A stretch of DNA of 5,255 bases from contig CALMIW010000221.1 of the NCBI GenBank assembly GCA_937864275.1, forward strand, positions 1 through 5,255, in the 5' to 3' direction. The position numbers were made by a program, and so were the translations under genes. The stretch is from an uncultured Dehalococcoidia bacterium (GTDB lineage Bacteria > Chloroflexota > Dehalococcoidia > Tepidiformales > Tepidiformaceae). Position 1 is the first letter of the stretch. Each line of letters begins with the position of its first letter. The notes beneath the pieces are model-generated. The model had not been told where the DNA came from and did not search any database. It worked only from the letters and a program-made list of their open reading frames with translations. Positions 1 to 5,255 of the stretch are shown here, piece after piece.

Positions 1-1602
1 GGGAAGCGTCGCGACGAGGGTGTCGACCGGCTCGCTGATGTAGCGGCGGGCGCCGTCGGCGGTCTGGGTCTTGGTGGTGATCCACTTGCGTTCGTACACG
101 CGCACGATGATTGGCTGGCCCGCCCTGGTGTTGCTGTCCATGTCCACGGCCACCAGCTGGAGCTCGGCGGGTTCCCCGGTGAGTGCCAGGTACTCCGCGG
201 GCCGGATGCCGGCCGCGACGGCAGCGGCGTGGACGGTGACCTGCGTGCTCGAGGCCACCGCCTGCGCGTTCGAATCGGTCACGGTCGCGGAGATGGTGAA
301 GCGCTGCGTGCCCTCGCTCGCCTGGAGGGCAGCCGGGACGCTGAAGGCTGCCACCCCATCCGGGCCGATGGTGGCATCGCCGGTGGCCCGGACCGGGTTC
401 TCGTTCACGGCCGTGCGCCAGTAGTCGTAGTCGCTGAACGAGTAGCGTTCGTAGCCCTCGATCGGCGGCCGGTAGGGTGAGGCCATCACCGACCAGTCCA
501 CCCCGGCGCCAGCGACCGGGCCGCCGAAGTAGAAGCTCGCCTTCGTGGTGACGTCGATCGAATCGCCGTTGATGTACGCGGCCTCGCCCGCGCTCACCTC
601 GACCTGGAACTCGGGCTTGCGGAACTCGGCGACGAGGAAGCTGTTTCCGGTGATCGGGCTGTACCGACCCTGGTCTTCGTCTCCCCGCACCTGGATGCTG
701 ATGGAATAGTCGCCCACCGGGGCATCGGCAGGGAGGACAAAACTGCCGGCGAAGGTGCCGTAGCTGCTGGTCCGGATGTTCTCGCGCTTCACTTCCTGGC
801 CGCGCGAATTGAACATCACGAAGTCGAGCGGCGGCTCCGTCGGCGGGAGGGCGTACCGGGCGTCGTCGTCGGCGCGGACGATGCCCTTGTAGTCGACGGT
901 CTCGCCGGGCCGGTAGATCGGCCGGTCCGTGTAGACCTGCCCGACCCACTCGCGGGCGTAGTACTCGGTCGGCAGGTTGAGCTGGTAGGGCGACGCGCCC
1001 TGCTGCCAACGCGTCGAGACCACACCGAACCGGCCGCCTTCGCGCAGGCTGAGGAGGTAGCTCCGGTCGATGCGCGAGGTGGGGAGCTGCTCCGGGACGC
1101 TGAAGACGGCGACGCCGTCCGGACCAGTCGTCGCGCTCGCGGGGCTGATGCCCTCGCCGCTCGCGGCGATCGTCGCGCCCGAAACCGGCTGGCCGGTGTC
1201 GTGGTCGACGGCCCAGGCGAGCAACTGGTCCTCGGAGAGCTTGGTGACGATCACCGTATCGACGACGGCGAACGCGAGCCACGAGGCGTAGCTGCCACCC
1301 GTGAGGACGTAGTAATAGCCGCGGGGAAGCGGCCCGCCGCCCGAGAGCGACGTCGAACCGAGAAAGATCTCGTTCAACTCGCTTTCGACTGGGACCGCCC
1401 AGGTGCGCAACGCGCTCTGCGACGGCGCCCAGTCCGAGCGGGTCTTGCCTTGGTGCAGCAGCATCGCGGCTTCGGAATCGGTGAGGGGATGGAGCGCGAA
1501 GTTCACGACTGAACTGTTGGTCGCGTGGAAGTAGAGCATCGGCTCCGTGGAGGCCGAATAGGTGCCGCTGGAGTTGTACCCGGGCAGGGCGAGCGTGACG
1601 GA
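1..1602 (-). other. Macroglobulin (MG) domain core of A2M, cut by the left edge
   Basis: From about residue 461 the protein is a string of beta-sandwich MG domains. Landmarks in order: an MG unit with WAVDHDTGQPVSGA (590-603) and GPDGVAVFSVP (620-630); the MG2-type unit opening with TDRPIYRPGE (685-694, bases 901-930); a following unit opening at EFRKPEF (786-792) with FYFGGPVAGAGVDW (817-830); and the start of the bait-region domain near VRVYERKW (960-967). Exact domain borders cannot be set by eye. Confidence 0.85.
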
Positions 1603-2982
1603 CGATGGGAGCCGGCCGGTGGTGAACGAGAACGTGTGTCCGCCCATCACCTGGCCGTAGCGGTCCATGCCCCCCGGCGCCAACGTTACCGTGTAGGTCG
1701 TCGAAGGCTGGAGCGAGACGCCGATGTACATGTCGACTTCGTGGACGTTGACGCTGATCTCGTCGGCGCTGAAGCCGGTGACGGAGACCTTGCCCTCGAG
1801 AGAGTCCGCGTCCATGGGGTTGCTGAAGCGGAACCAGACGCCGTAGCGCTCGGCCGCGGTCTCGCCGTCGTGTGGGTTGGTGGATGCCACGGAGGGGATC
1901 CCGACGGTCGTGAAGGTGGAGGTGCGGTCCTCCGCGGTCGTTCCGCCGTTGGCTCCGGAGAGCCCCTTTGCGACGGTGGCGGTGTATGAAGCCAGGTGTT
2001 GGAGCCGGCCGGCCGGGGTGAACGTCGCCACGGTCTGGTCGGCGTTCCAGGCGACGGTGCCCGAAACGAGCGTGCCGTCGGGAGCCTTCAGCGTGATGCC
2101 CGCCCCGGCTGACTCCGCCATCGGCTGGTTGAACTCCACCGGGACCGCCTGGGTCGGGCTGGCGTACTGGGTATTGGTGTCGGGAGTGAGTTTGGCGACC
2201 GCCGGACTGACGGTAGTGAAGCTCCAGGAGTAGTCGTCCTTGAGCACCCCATCCGCCGCGGAGGTCAGACCCTTCGGGACGACGACCTTATAGGTGGTGA
2301 AGGGCTCCAGACTCTTTGGAACGAAGCGATAGATGGAGGTATTGAGCCACTCGCCGGTGCCTTCCAGGGGCGGGTCGAACGCGAGCACGGGCGCCGTGCT
2401 CTGGGCTGAGAGCGTCGTCAGCGGCGCCACTGAACGGCTGAACTGGACGAGGATCGGCGCCTCGATTGGGACTTCCGAATCGCCGTTCCCCGGGATGGCC
2501 TGCTGGACGGTGAGGAGGCCGGTCACGGTGAACGAGCGCTTCACTTCCTGTTCGAGCCCCGTTTCCGGCCGCGGCGGGACGGTTACGGTGTAATCGCCGC
2601 CGCGAAGGAGGCCGGGGTAGTCCGGTTGGAAGAGCACTGTGCGGTCGCTCAGCCAGGCGTAGGTGCCGGAAACTTCGGGTTCGAGCCGCATGAGGCGCTC
2701 GGCGGTCTTCTCCACGGGAGCACTGGCGAAGGTCACGCGGATGGGCGCCAGGCGAGGGACATCGTCGCCCTCGGGGCTGAGCACGAAGCCGGGCGGGTCG
2801 ACGTATTCGGAACCATCGCCGTCGCCGTCGCGCGTGGCAGACCAGGCGAGGCCGCCGATGAGGGCGACGACGGCCACAACGGCGGCGCCCGCGCCGGTCC
2901 GCTTGAGCGGGGTGTCGAAGTGGTCGCGCAACCAGCGTTTCTGGCGCTGCCAGGGAGTCTGTGGGAGGGTCGAGGTGCTCAT
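1..2982 (-). CDS. Bacterial alpha-2-macroglobulin, membrane-anchored, N-terminal 994 residues (3' end outside window)
   Basis: Bacterial A2Ms are large protease traps: cleavage of a bait region triggers a conformational change that captures the protease, often through a thioester. The ATG at 2980-2982 opens a frame with no stop to position 1, confirmed by translating all 994 codons. Order: basic cytoplasmic tail (1-29), one transmembrane helix (30-47), acidic Gly-Asp linker (50-62), four Ig-like domains (about 67-456), then MG domains. Recognisable A2M motifs are WAVDHDTGQPVSGA (590-603), TDRPIYRPGE (685-694), YGTFAGSFVLP (741-751), EFRKPEF (786-792) and FYFGGPVAGA (817-826). Around 940-967, VAVDMDS and VRVYERKW look like the start of the bait-region domain. 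The thioester domain, expected several hundred residues further on, is not in the window, so thioester status is unknown. The gene overlaps pbpC by 4 bases, the partnership seen for E. coli yfhM. There is no lipobox and no cysteine in the 994 residues. The family call is very secure; the subtype (YfhM-like) rests on the neighbour. Confidence 0.95.
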   Translation of the reverse strand, partial: MSTSTLPQTPWQRQKRWLRDHFDTPLKRTGAGAAVVAVVALIGGLAWSATRDGDGDGSEYVDPPGFVLSPEGDDVPRLAPIRVTFASAPVEKTAERLMRLEPEVSGTYAWLSDRTVLFQPDYPGLLRGGDYTVTVPPRPETGLEQEVKRSFTVTGLLTVQQAIPGNGDSEVPIEAPILVQFSRSVAPLTTLSAQSTAPVLAFDPPLEGTGEWLNTSIYRFVPKSLEPFTTYKVVVPKGLTSAADGVLKDDYSWSFTTVSPAVAKLTPDTNTQYASPTQAVPVEFNQPMAESAGAGITLKAPDGTLVSGTVAWNADQTVATFTPAGRLQHLASYTATVAKGLSGANGGTTAEDRTSTFTTVGIPSVASTNPHDGETAAERYGVWFRFSNPMDADSLEGKVSVTGFSADEISVNVHEVDMYIGVSLQPSTTYTVTLAPGGMDRYGQVMGGHTFSFTTGRLPSSVTLALPGYNSSGTYSASTEPMLYFHATNSSVVNFALHPLTDSEAAMLLHQGKTRSDWAPSQSALRTWAVPVESELNEIFLGSTSLSGGGPLPRGYYYVLTGGSYASWLAFAVVDTVIVTKLSEDQLLAWAVDHDTGQPVSGATIAASGEGISPASATTGPDGVAVFSVPEQLPTSRIDRSYLLSLREGGRFGVVSTRWQQGASPYQLNLPTEYYAREWVGQVYTDRPIYRPGETVDYKGIVRADDDARYALPPTEPPLDFVMFNSRGQEVKRENIRTSSYGTFAGSFVLPADAPVGDYSISIQVRGDEDQGRYSPITGNSFLVAEFRKPEFQVEVSAGEAAYINGDSIDVTTKASFYFGGPVAGAGVDWSVMASPYRPPIEGYERYSFSDYDYWRTAVNENPVRATGDATIGPDGVAAFSVPAALQASEGTQRFTISATVTDSNAQAVASSTQVTVHAAAVAAGIRPAEYLALTGEPAELQLVAVDMDSNTRAGQPIIVRVYERKWITTKTQTADGARRYISEPVDTLVATLP
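1615..2784 (-). other. Four tandem Ig-like domains at the A2M N-terminus
   Basis: Residues about 67-456 form four units of roughly 100 residues. Each has a late strand starting with Tyr (Y131, Y231, Y333, Y430; YTVTV, YKVVV, YTATV, YTVTL) and ends in FTVT or FTT (151, 255, 357, 453). Units 1 and 3 also share SGTxAW followed by TV and F-x-P. This is the pattern of bacterial Ig-like domains of the SbsA/Big_5 type. They probably form a stalk between the membrane and the macroglobulin core. Confidence 0.8.
2842..2895 (-). other. Single transmembrane anchor of A2M
   Basis: Residues 30-47 of the A2M are uninterrupted Gly/Ala/Val/Leu/Ile ending in Trp. A basic tail (KRWLRDHFDTPLKR, 15-28) precedes them and an acidic linker (DGDGDG, 52-57) follows. 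The positive-inside rule puts the bulk of the protein outside the cell membrane. There is no Ala-X-Ala cleavage site that stands out and no cysteine for lipidation, so this reads as an uncleaved signal anchor. Confidence 0.85.
2979..2982 (-). other. ATGA stop/start overlap joining pbpC and the A2M gene
   Basis: The A2M ATG (2980-2982) and the pbpC TGA (2979-2981) share two bases, giving ATGA. This is a classic arrangement for translational coupling and shows that the two genes are read from one mRNA. Confidence 0.95.
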
Positions 2983-5255
2983 CTTGGTTTCACCTCGAAC
3001 GCGCTTGTCGCTGTGACGGTAGTCCCGTTGCTATAGGTTGCGGTCGCCTGGACCTGGTGACGGCCGGCGCCCAGCGGATGCACCAGGCGCGCATCGCCGG
3101 CAGACACGGTGCCCGCGACCACGCCATCGACGCTGAAGGTGACCTCCCGCGCTCCCGGCCCGGCGCTGGCACGGAGGACGACTTCCTGGGAAGCGAGCTC
3201 GGGCGCCAGGTAGAGCGTGCTTCCGTCGCCCGGGGAGACGATGCGGACATCCGCGGCAGCGCCAGACGGGGCGTTGGCCAGCAGCAGACCCGCGTCGAGC
3301 GCCCAGGCGCGGGCGCGCAGTGGCGGGTCGATCGCGACCTCACCGGTGGCTTGGCGCACGTAGTAGGTCTCGGTCGCGGTTGGAACGGCGCCGGCCGTGA
3401 AGAGCTCGCGCACCGTGTAAGGGCAGGCCGGGCCAGGAAGCAGGCCGGTGGGCGAACAGACCGCTGCTTCGACGACTCCCGGCGGGCGAACGCGCCAGGT
3501 TGGTTCGCGCGTCATGGCAGCCGCGAGCATCACGTCGCGCCAGATCGGCCCGGCGCCGTCGATCCCGGAGACGTCGCGCATCGGCGAGGCGTCGGCGTTG
3601 CCGACCCAGACGCCAACCGCGAACGAGCCGGTGTAGCCGAGGGGCCAGTTGTCCCGGAAGCCCGTCGCCCTGCCCGTTTTCGCCGCCGCGACGAAGGGGA
3701 GGTCGAAGGGGGTGACTTCGCCGAAGCCGGGAATTCGGGCATCGGCGTCGGCGAGGATGTCTGAGAGCAGGAACGCGTTTTCGGGCGAGAGGACGCGCAG
3801 CGGCGCGGAAGCCGGACGCTGGTAGAGCACCGCGCCCGTGGCGTCTCGCACGCGGGCGACCGCGTAGGGCCTCGCCAGTTCGCCCCCGGCAGCCAGCGCC
3901 GCGTAGGCGCCCGTGAGGTCGAGGAGCCGGACTTCGCCGCCGCCGAGGGTGAGCGACAGCCCGTAGCGTTCGGCATCCGTCAGCGTCGTCAGCCCGAACC
4001 GGTGGGCCGTTTCGAGGAAGCGGTCGATGCCGACGGACTCCAGCGTTTGCACCGCCGGGACGTTCAGGCTCGAGCCGAGTGCCGTGCGCAGGGGAACGAC
4101 GCCGCGGAAGGTCCGGTCGTAGTTCTGCGGGGAGTACTGCTCGGCACCGTCGACGAACGTCGTCGGGACATCGAGCAGTGGGGTCGCGGGGGTGTACCCA
4201 AGTTCGAAGGCGGACCCGTAGAGGAACGGCTTAAGTGCCGACCCCGGCTGCCTCGGGCTCACACCGAGATTGATGTCGCCATCAATGCTGCCAACCATCG
4301 CGAGGATGCCGCCTGTCGGCGGATCGAGCACGACGACGGCCGCATTCGTGACGTTGCGCTCCTGACGGCGCGCTATCTGGAGACGGGCGAGCCGTTCGGC
4401 TTCGACCTGGAGGCCGGCGTCGAGCGACGTTTCGATGACCAACCCCTTGCGCCCGGCCAGGTCGGGCCGGAGCTGAGCGAGCTCGTCCAGCGCGTAGGCG
4501 ACGAACTGGCTCGCGATCGCCGGTTCGAGCGAAGGGAGCAGCGCGAGCGGCTCATGCTTCGCTGCCTCGGCGGCCGCGCGGGGCACTCTGCCATCGTCGA
4601 CCAGGCGCGAAAGGACGTAGGCCTGCCGTTCGCGCGCCGGGCCGTCCTCCCCGGCCTGGAAGACAGACGGCAACTGCGGGAGGCCGGCAAGGTAGGCGGC
4701 CCGGGCAAGGTCCAGGTTGGCGGCGCTGACGCCGAAGTAGACTCGCGCGGCTGCCTCGATGCCATAGGCGCCACGGCCGTAGTACACCTCGTTCAGGTAG
4801 AGCTCGAGGATCTCGTCCTTCGAGCGGTGGGCTTCGAGTTGGAGGGCGATGAGCGACTCGCGGCTCTTCCGGACGGGCGGCGGCCCGCCTCCTCCGTCCA
4901 GGTACAGTCGTCGCGCGAGTTGCTGGCTGATGGTCGAGGCGCCGGAACGGTGGTCGCGGAACCCGAGCAGCACCCGGGCCATCGCGATAGGGTCCACGCC
5001 AATGTGGGTGGCGAACCGCTGGTCTTCCGCGGCGATGGTTGCTTCTCGGGCGATGGGTGCGACGCGGTCCAGGGACACAGGGATGCGGAAGCCGTCGGCG
5101 CCGTCGCGCTGAAGGATGACGCCGTTCGCGTCGAGCACAACCGTCCCGGGCACGGTCATCTTCGACTCAGGAGATTCGAACGGTGCGTGACAGGCGTAGA
5201 GCCAGGTCGCGGCGACGGTGGCCGCAAGCGCAGCCGCCGCCCTGGCAAGAACGCG
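2979..5255 (-). CDS. pbpC: Penicillin-binding protein 1C, bifunctional glycosyltransferase/transpeptidase (5' end outside window)
   Basis: This class A PBP polymerises lipid II into glycan strands (GT51) and should crosslink stem peptides (transpeptidase) on the outer face of the cytoplasmic membrane. Numbering from the Met at 5159, 726 residues are seen. The GT51 part has Glu45 in AAEDQRF, GASTISQQLARRL (73-85), RKSRE (97-101) and LYLNEVYYG (120-128). The transpeptidase has SALK (Ser307), SLN (364-366) and KTG (494-496), followed by FRDNW. A Cys pair (568, 579) and a C-terminal beta domain (about 638-724) are features known from PBP1C. The frame continues open for 32 more codons to the right edge and encodes an Ala-rich hydrophobic segment, so the total is at least 758 residues, close to E. 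coli PbpC at about 770. No ATG, GTG or TTG lies between the edge and 5159, and no clear Shine-Dalgarno precedes 5159. The stop TGA (2979-2981) overlaps the start of the A2M gene. The oddity is Arg after KTG. PBP1C is the best fit; a generic PBP1A is less likely given the C-terminal domain and neighbour. Confidence 0.95.
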   Translation of the reverse strand, partial: RVLARAAAALAATVAATWLYACHAPFESPESKMTVPGTVVLDANGVILQRDGADGFRIPVSLDRVAPIAREATIAAEDQRFATHIGVDPIAMARVLLGFRDHRSGASTISQQLARRLYLDGGGGPPPVRKSRESLIALQLEAHRSKDEILELYLNEVYYGRGAYGIEAAARVYFGVSAANLDLARAAYLAGLPQLPSVFQAGEDGPARERQAYVLSRLVDDGRVPRAAAEAAKHEPLALLPSLEPAIASQFVAYALDELAQLRPDLAGRKGLVIETSLDAGLQVEAERLARLQIARRQERNVTNAAVVVLDPPTGGILAMVGSIDGDINLGVSPRQPGSALKPFLYGSAFELGYTPATPLLDVPTTFVDGAEQYSPQNYDRTFRGVVPLRTALGSSLNVPAVQTLESVGIDRFLETAHRFGLTTLTDAERYGLSLTLGGGEVRLLDLTGAYAALAAGGELARPYAVARVRDATGAVLYQRPASAPLRVLSPENAFLLSDILADADARIPGFGEVTPFDLPFVAAAKTGRATGFRDNWPLGYTGSFAVGVWVGNADASPMRDVSGIDGAGPIWRDVMLAAAMTREPTWRVRPPGVVEAAVCSPTGLLPGPACPYTVRELFTAGAVPTATETYYVRQATGEVAIDPPLRARAWALDAGLLLANAPSGAAADVRIVSPGDGSTLYLAPELASQEVVLRASAGPGAREVTFSVDGVVAGTVSAGDARLVHPLGAGRHQVQATATYSNGTTVTATSAFEVKPR
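2988..3248 (-). other. C-terminal beta domain of PBP1C (BiPBP_C type)
   Basis: Residues about 638-724 read as a small Ig-like beta sandwich: VRIVSPGDGSTLYL, then VVLRAS, VTFSVDGVVAG, GRHQVQATA and a final strand ending in FEVKPR just before the stop. This matches the domain found at the C-terminus of PBP1C proteins and largely absent from PBP1A/1B. In E. coli it has been proposed as a contact site with the neighbouring A2M. It is the main argument for PBP1C rather than another class A PBP. Confidence 0.85.
2991..2996 (-). promoter_or_regulatory. Ribosome binding site of the A2M gene
   Basis: The minus strand reads GAGGTG, then 8 bases, then ATG at 2982. It is a near-consensus Shine-Dalgarno inside the last codons of pbpC, and it fixes the A2M start. 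It would allow direct initiation as well as re-initiation by ribosomes finishing pbpC. Confidence 0.8.
3510..4352 (-). other. Transpeptidase (penicillin-binding) domain of PBP1C
   Basis: This covers about residues 270-550. The acyl-enzyme serine is Ser307 in PGSALKPFLYG (codon 4239-4241), with Lys310 as the SxxK lysine. The SxN motif is SLN at 364-366 (4062-4070) in SSLNVPAVQ. KTG is at 494-496 (3672-3680), followed by RATGFRDNW and VGVWVGN. FRDNW after KTG resembles the YRDAW of E. coli PbpC as I remember it. The residue right after KTG is Arg, where most PBPs have Thr or Ser. Crosslinking activity is therefore likely but less certain than the glycosyltransferase. Confidence 0.92.
4575..5078 (-). 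other. GT51 peptidoglycan glycosyltransferase domain of PBP1C
   Basis: This covers about residues 28-195 from the Met at 5159. The catalytic Glu is expected at Glu45 in AAEDQRF (codon 5025-5027), followed by FATHIGVDP. GASTISQQLARRL (73-85) is the conserved second motif. RKSRE (97-101) fits the RKxxE motif that supplies the second conserved Glu (Glu101). SKDEILELYLNEVYYGRGAYGIEAAARVYFG continues the fold across 113-143. All key residues are present, so glycan polymerisation should be active. Confidence 0.93.
5193..5255 (-). other. N-terminal hydrophobic segment of PBP1C, probable signal anchor (partial)
   Basis: In frame with pbpC and upstream of the Met at 5159, the codons read an Ala/Leu/Val-rich stretch ending in ATWLYA. 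It begins with Arg-rich flanks (RVLAR) at the window edge. This is where class A PBPs carry their single membrane anchor, and the soluble part starts soon after (VLDANGVIL). The true start codon and the rest of the cytoplasmic tail lie to the right of the window. The segment is short and alanine-rich, so the exact helix limits are uncertain. Confidence 0.75.

Noticed and set aside
1525..1989. Plus-strand open frame of 154 codons, and similar ones at 71-424, 1877-2233 and 2626-3036
   Set aside because: They lie antisense to the A2M frame, which is open over its whole length and carries family motifs. No domain or convincing start was seen.
2983..3060. A separate promoter for the A2M gene inside the end of pbpC
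   Set aside because: No convincing -35/-10 pair was seen, and the ATGA overlap plus ribosome binding site explain expression by coupling.
2961..3764. Plus-strand open frame of 267 codons opposite pbpC
   Set aside because: It is antisense to strongly conserved PBP1C sequence, is rich in Arg/Gly/Ala typical of GC-rich shadow frames, and shows no recognisable domain.
3530..3976. Minus-strand frame of 148 codons overlapping pbpC, and others at 4373-4774 and 4793-5140
   Set aside because: They are out-of-frame readings of the pbpC coding strand with Arg/Ser/Pro-rich composition. The in-frame product has all catalytic motifs.
5190..5201. Lipobox-like LYAC in the PBP1C N-terminal segment
   Set aside because: Tyr at the -2 position is atypical for a lipobox, and class A PBPs are normally held by an uncleaved signal anchor. 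The start of the segment is also missing, so a lipoprotein call is not supported.
1..5255. An entirely new defence or accessory system
   Set aside because: Both genes belong to known families with a known partnership (A2M and PBP1C). There are no mobile elements, repeats or unknown genes within the window.

Overview
The window is GC-rich throughout and carries two large genes, both on the minus strand and both running off an edge. I see no RNA gene, mobile element, CRISPR array, promoter or terminator. No stretch longer than a few bases is non-coding. Numerous open frames on the plus strand and in other minus frames are shadows of these two genes, as expected in GC-rich coding DNA.

Right part (2979-5255, minus): a class A penicillin-binding protein of the PBP1C (PbpC) type. 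It has a hydrophobic N-terminal segment, a GT51 glycosyltransferase domain, a transpeptidase domain with SxxK, SxN and KTG motifs, and a C-terminal beta-sandwich of the kind found in PBP1C (BiPBP_C). The frame stays open through the right edge, so the true start lies outside the window. The first in-window ATG (5159) is internal.

Left part (1-2982, minus): the first 994 codons of a bacterial alpha-2-macroglobulin (A2M). I translated this frame codon by codon and found no stop. The protein starts with a short basic tail, one membrane-spanning helix and an acidic Gly-Asp linker. Four tandem Ig-like domains of about 100 residues follow, then a series of macroglobulin (MG) domains with typical motifs (YRPGE, EFRKPEF, FGGPVAGA). 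The left edge cuts the gene in what looks like the bait-region part. The thioester and receptor-like domains, if present, are outside.

The pair is a known partnership. In many bacteria an A2M gene (yfhM in E. coli) sits next to pbpC. The usual hypothesis is that PBP1C repairs cell-wall breaches while A2M traps proteases entering through them. Here pbpC comes first and overlaps the A2M start codon by 4 bases (ATGA), with a good ribosome binding site inside the pbpC end. The two are therefore almost certainly one transcript with coupled translation.

The organism cannot be fixed from this window. GC-rich DNA, an A2M with a plain membrane anchor rather than a lipobox, and the PBP1C style would fit a Chloroflexota-like bacterium, but that is a low-confidence inference. 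Nothing here is a wholly undescribed system. The points of interest are the reversed gene order, the non-lipoprotein A2M anchor, the four-Ig stalk and an unusual KTGR motif in the transpeptidase.
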